Notes under the pieces: generated by a model | What the model saw: the letters and a program-made list of their open reading frames with translations, nothing else | What the model was told of the DNA's origin: nothing | Database searches by the model: none | Program-made: the position numbers and the translations under genes | Source: Rostratula benghalensis | Taxonomy: Eukaryota; Chordata; Aves; Charadriiformes; Rostratulidae | Direction of reading: 5' to 3' | NCBI GenBank assembly: GCA_013399305.1 | Contig: VXAI01000020.1 | Span: 3,162,371 to 3,226,370 of the forward strand | Length of the DNA stretch: 64,000 bases | Shown here: positions 61,572 through 64,000 of the stretch, piece after piece | Layout: each line of letters starts with the position of its first letter | Position numbering within the stretch: position 1 is the stretch's first letter

Positions 61572-63800
61572 TATAGCATACTATAGCATTACTGTTTCCC
61601 TTGAGTTAGGATACTGTCTACCACATACTGTTAGATAAAGTTGGTGTTTATTTCATGTAATTTGTTCTATTTAAGATCCCTGTTCTCCGGGTTCTGTGCA
61701 CGAGATCTTTGGAGCACGGAATCAACATGGAGTTGACTAGAAAGATGATTCTGGTCCTGGTCAGTTCTTATTATTTCAGCAGGGTGTGTGTTTGCTATCA
61801 CTCAGGATTTTGAGATCTGAAACACAGCAGATGAACCCTAGAAGCAATCAATAAAATTCCTGTGTAGAAAATGCCTTTCTTTGCTGTTTGTTATTTTTAA
61901 ACTATGTGAGAGAAAAGTTAAAAGGAAAAGCAGCTAGGGAGGGAAAACACACTGAGATGATAAAGATGGATGGAAAATATTTTTTTAGGCATGTAAAGGT
62001 GAGAGAGAGATATTTAATCTTTATTTTTCAGAGCTACAGTTTTGGTTATTGGTATATTGGTTATACTCCTCCCATTAGAGTCCTGGGTTGTCTTCAAGAT
62101 CTACATGCTGGATGTGCTACTGAAGTTGCGATAACAGCTAGGGAAAACAGTATTTTCTTATGCTCTAGAAAAGATATCTGAGGCAAGTCTGTCTGATAAT
62201 TTATTGACCTAAACTGTTTGTTTTCAAATATTCAAAGAGAAAAATCCAAGAACCACCCCCAAAACCTTTCTTAGAGCAGTGTGTACAAGTTCTGCTTTAA
62301 ATCCACAAAAAACACTGAAAATACTGACAGGAGCTCTTAAGTAATGCATGAATTGCCATATAGAATAAGAACAGTGAAAAAAGTGTTAGGTATGAAGTAG
62401 TGTGCAGAATATTAGATTAAACTCTTCATTTGTAGGGTTTCATAGGTATGCCTGTTTTGTTTCTGCAATATTCATTTTATGGTTGAATTTCTGAGCTTTA
62501 CCTTTTGCTTAAGGTGGAAAATCTTACTATGTAGAGTAAGAGTCATGATTTCAGTTAAGAAAATTCATTGAATTTATTTTGTAAATCTACACTAATAGGC
62601 TAATTCATAAGCTAATGGAAATCTGATATATATTATTACTATTATATAGTAATATTGTATAAATCTTTGATTAGGTATTTATAAACTCTCTGAATTATTT
62701 TTCATTTGTTCAAAAAGCCATTTTTACACCACTTATTACACCACTGTAAATGTTATGTATGTAGACTTTTTCAGAACATCTGGAAGTAACTTACTGATCA
62801 ATGTTTGATTATTCTTGCTTTTTAACGAACACTAGATCTCTGAACTTTTATATTGTCCTTTTACCTTACTCTAAAAACTACTGATAAACAGTTTAATTGA
62901 TTTCAAATGACTGTAACTCAAGTACTTTATCAGAGGGGCTTAAAGCCATGCACAAGCTGTAAATTATAGCTGACTGACTGACTTTGGAGTCACTAGGAGT
63001 GCTGTGAAGGTATTGCTTTATCAAATTAAGATCAATAATTATCGATGATGAAACCAATTTTAAAAGATTTGGAATTATTTCCTCCTATCTTTGGATAGTA
63101 TTTAGTAAGTTCTTGCATGAATTAAATTTATGCTTTGGATCTTCTTTATTTTACAATCATTTATAAAGAGCAGGACAGGTTGGTGGAGAGGAATTGTCCT
63201 CTTCCCAGGAAAACTGGATGATTCTGTTAATATATCAGCTGCAAAATATTCATGTTAACCTTTACATTGTCCCCTACCGGCTTCAGCATCATCATTAACT
63301 GAAGTGTGACTCACTTCCCTGAGGATAAATTGTTCCATTTAAGAGGCCACATCAAGAGCATGACCTGCACAAGTGGGGAGGAGGGCTGTGCAGTTTTGCA
63401 GATGCCTCTTAAGAAGTGGTACTAGAACAGATGATGCAAATAAGGGGAACAAAATAACAAGTGTTACAACTCCATCAGGCTATACTGCCCAGTTAATTGC
63501 TTTTACTCCCATATAGCCCATATAATGCCTGTCTGAATAAATTATATACAGAGATATTGAAAAGGCATGAGAAAGCTGTAGAAAGCTGAACTGTCTATGT
63601 ATTTGCTGTCGGGGAAAGAAAGACTGTGGGTGTGTATATAAACTAAACTATTGGCTTGTCTGACTGTTTTTGCTGCTGTTAATCTTTCCCTTGAAATGTC
63701 TTTTTGTGGCATATCTCCTTTGAGTAGGAACCGCATGATTTGAAGCAATTTAGAACAGTCCTGGCCATGCTGGGTTTCAGAGCAGCATTATGTGTTACTT
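61572..63800. other. AT-rich noncoding stretch, no gene recognised
   Basis: Open frames are at most 97 codons and unrecognised. It holds a spaced inverted repeat, TTAAGAGGC at 63339-63347 and GCCTCTTAA at 63404-63412, of unknown significance. Confidence 0.65.
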
Positions 63801-64000
63801 AGAATCATAGAATAGTTTAGGTTGGAAAAGACTTTAAAGGTCATCAAGTACAACCATTAATCTAGCACTGCCAAGTCCAACACTAAATCATGTTCCTAAG
63901 CACCACATCTATAGGTCTTTTAAATATCTCAGGGGTAGAGACTGAACAACTTCCCTGGGCAGCCTGTTCCAATGCTTGACAACATTTTCAGTGAAGAATT
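63801..64000 (-). mobile_element. CR1 LINE 3' end, antisense, continuing past the window
   Basis: Starts with AGAATCATAGAATAGTTTAGG and GTTGGAAAAGACTTTAAAGG, then GCACTGCCAAGTCCAACAC, and at the right edge CTTCCCTGGGCAGCCTGTTCC and TTTCAGTGAAGAATT. That is the reverse complement of a CR1 3' UTR. The last word (AATTCTTCACTGAAAA on the sense strand) is interior to the element, so more of it lies to the right. Confidence 0.95.

Noticed and set aside
1..64000. CRISPR arrays, tRNA or rRNA genes, bacterial operons or phage-like modules
   Set aside because: No regularly spaced direct repeats, no cloverleaf or rRNA words, and no ribosome-binding-site-led gene clusters; the repeat content is vertebrate.

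Overview
This window is vertebrate nuclear DNA, almost certainly from a bird. It is AT-rich, has no compact gene arrangement, and carries only scattered short open frames that resemble no protein I recognise. The diagnostic content is five 5'-truncated CR1 LINE copies, with the typical avian 3' end (tandem ATTCTRTG-like octamers and no required poly-A). I see no Alu, B1/B2, L1 or recognisable LTR retroelement. The layout fits a gene desert or a very large intron. I found no complete protein-coding gene, tRNA, rRNA, CRISPR array or prokaryote-like element.

Layout. 1-8.4 kb is AT-rich noncoding DNA with one striking inverted repeat near 3.7 kb and a TA/T microsatellite. 8.4-8.5 kb is an A/C tract whose minus strand is G-quadruplex-prone. 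8.5-35.2 kb is noncoding DNA with a small assembly gap (18626-18678), a (CA)14 microsatellite at 31184 and three moderately GC-rich patches. At 35.24-35.38 kb there is an ancient MIR-like SINE tail. 37.37-37.87 kb is an unclassified GC-rich patch. At 40.68-41.05 kb there is a CR1 with an internal deletion. At 44.56-44.75 kb there is a palindromic ancient amniote-type repeat. A short CR1 tail lies at 49.62 kb. From 51.8 to 53.8 kb are two exon-like segments with strong splice signals, the better one at 53702-53775. 57.3-57.45 kb has a 70-base gap next to a 32-base tandem unit. CR1 copies follow at 57.75-58.34 kb (+), 61.0-61.57 kb (-) and 63.8-64.0 kb (-, running off the window).

How it works together. 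Nothing shows cooperating genes. The CR1 copies are dead, independent insertions in both orientations. The items most worth checking are the pre-miRNA-like hairpin at 3715-3787 and the candidate exon at 53702-53775. Both are inferences from sequence alone and could be chance.
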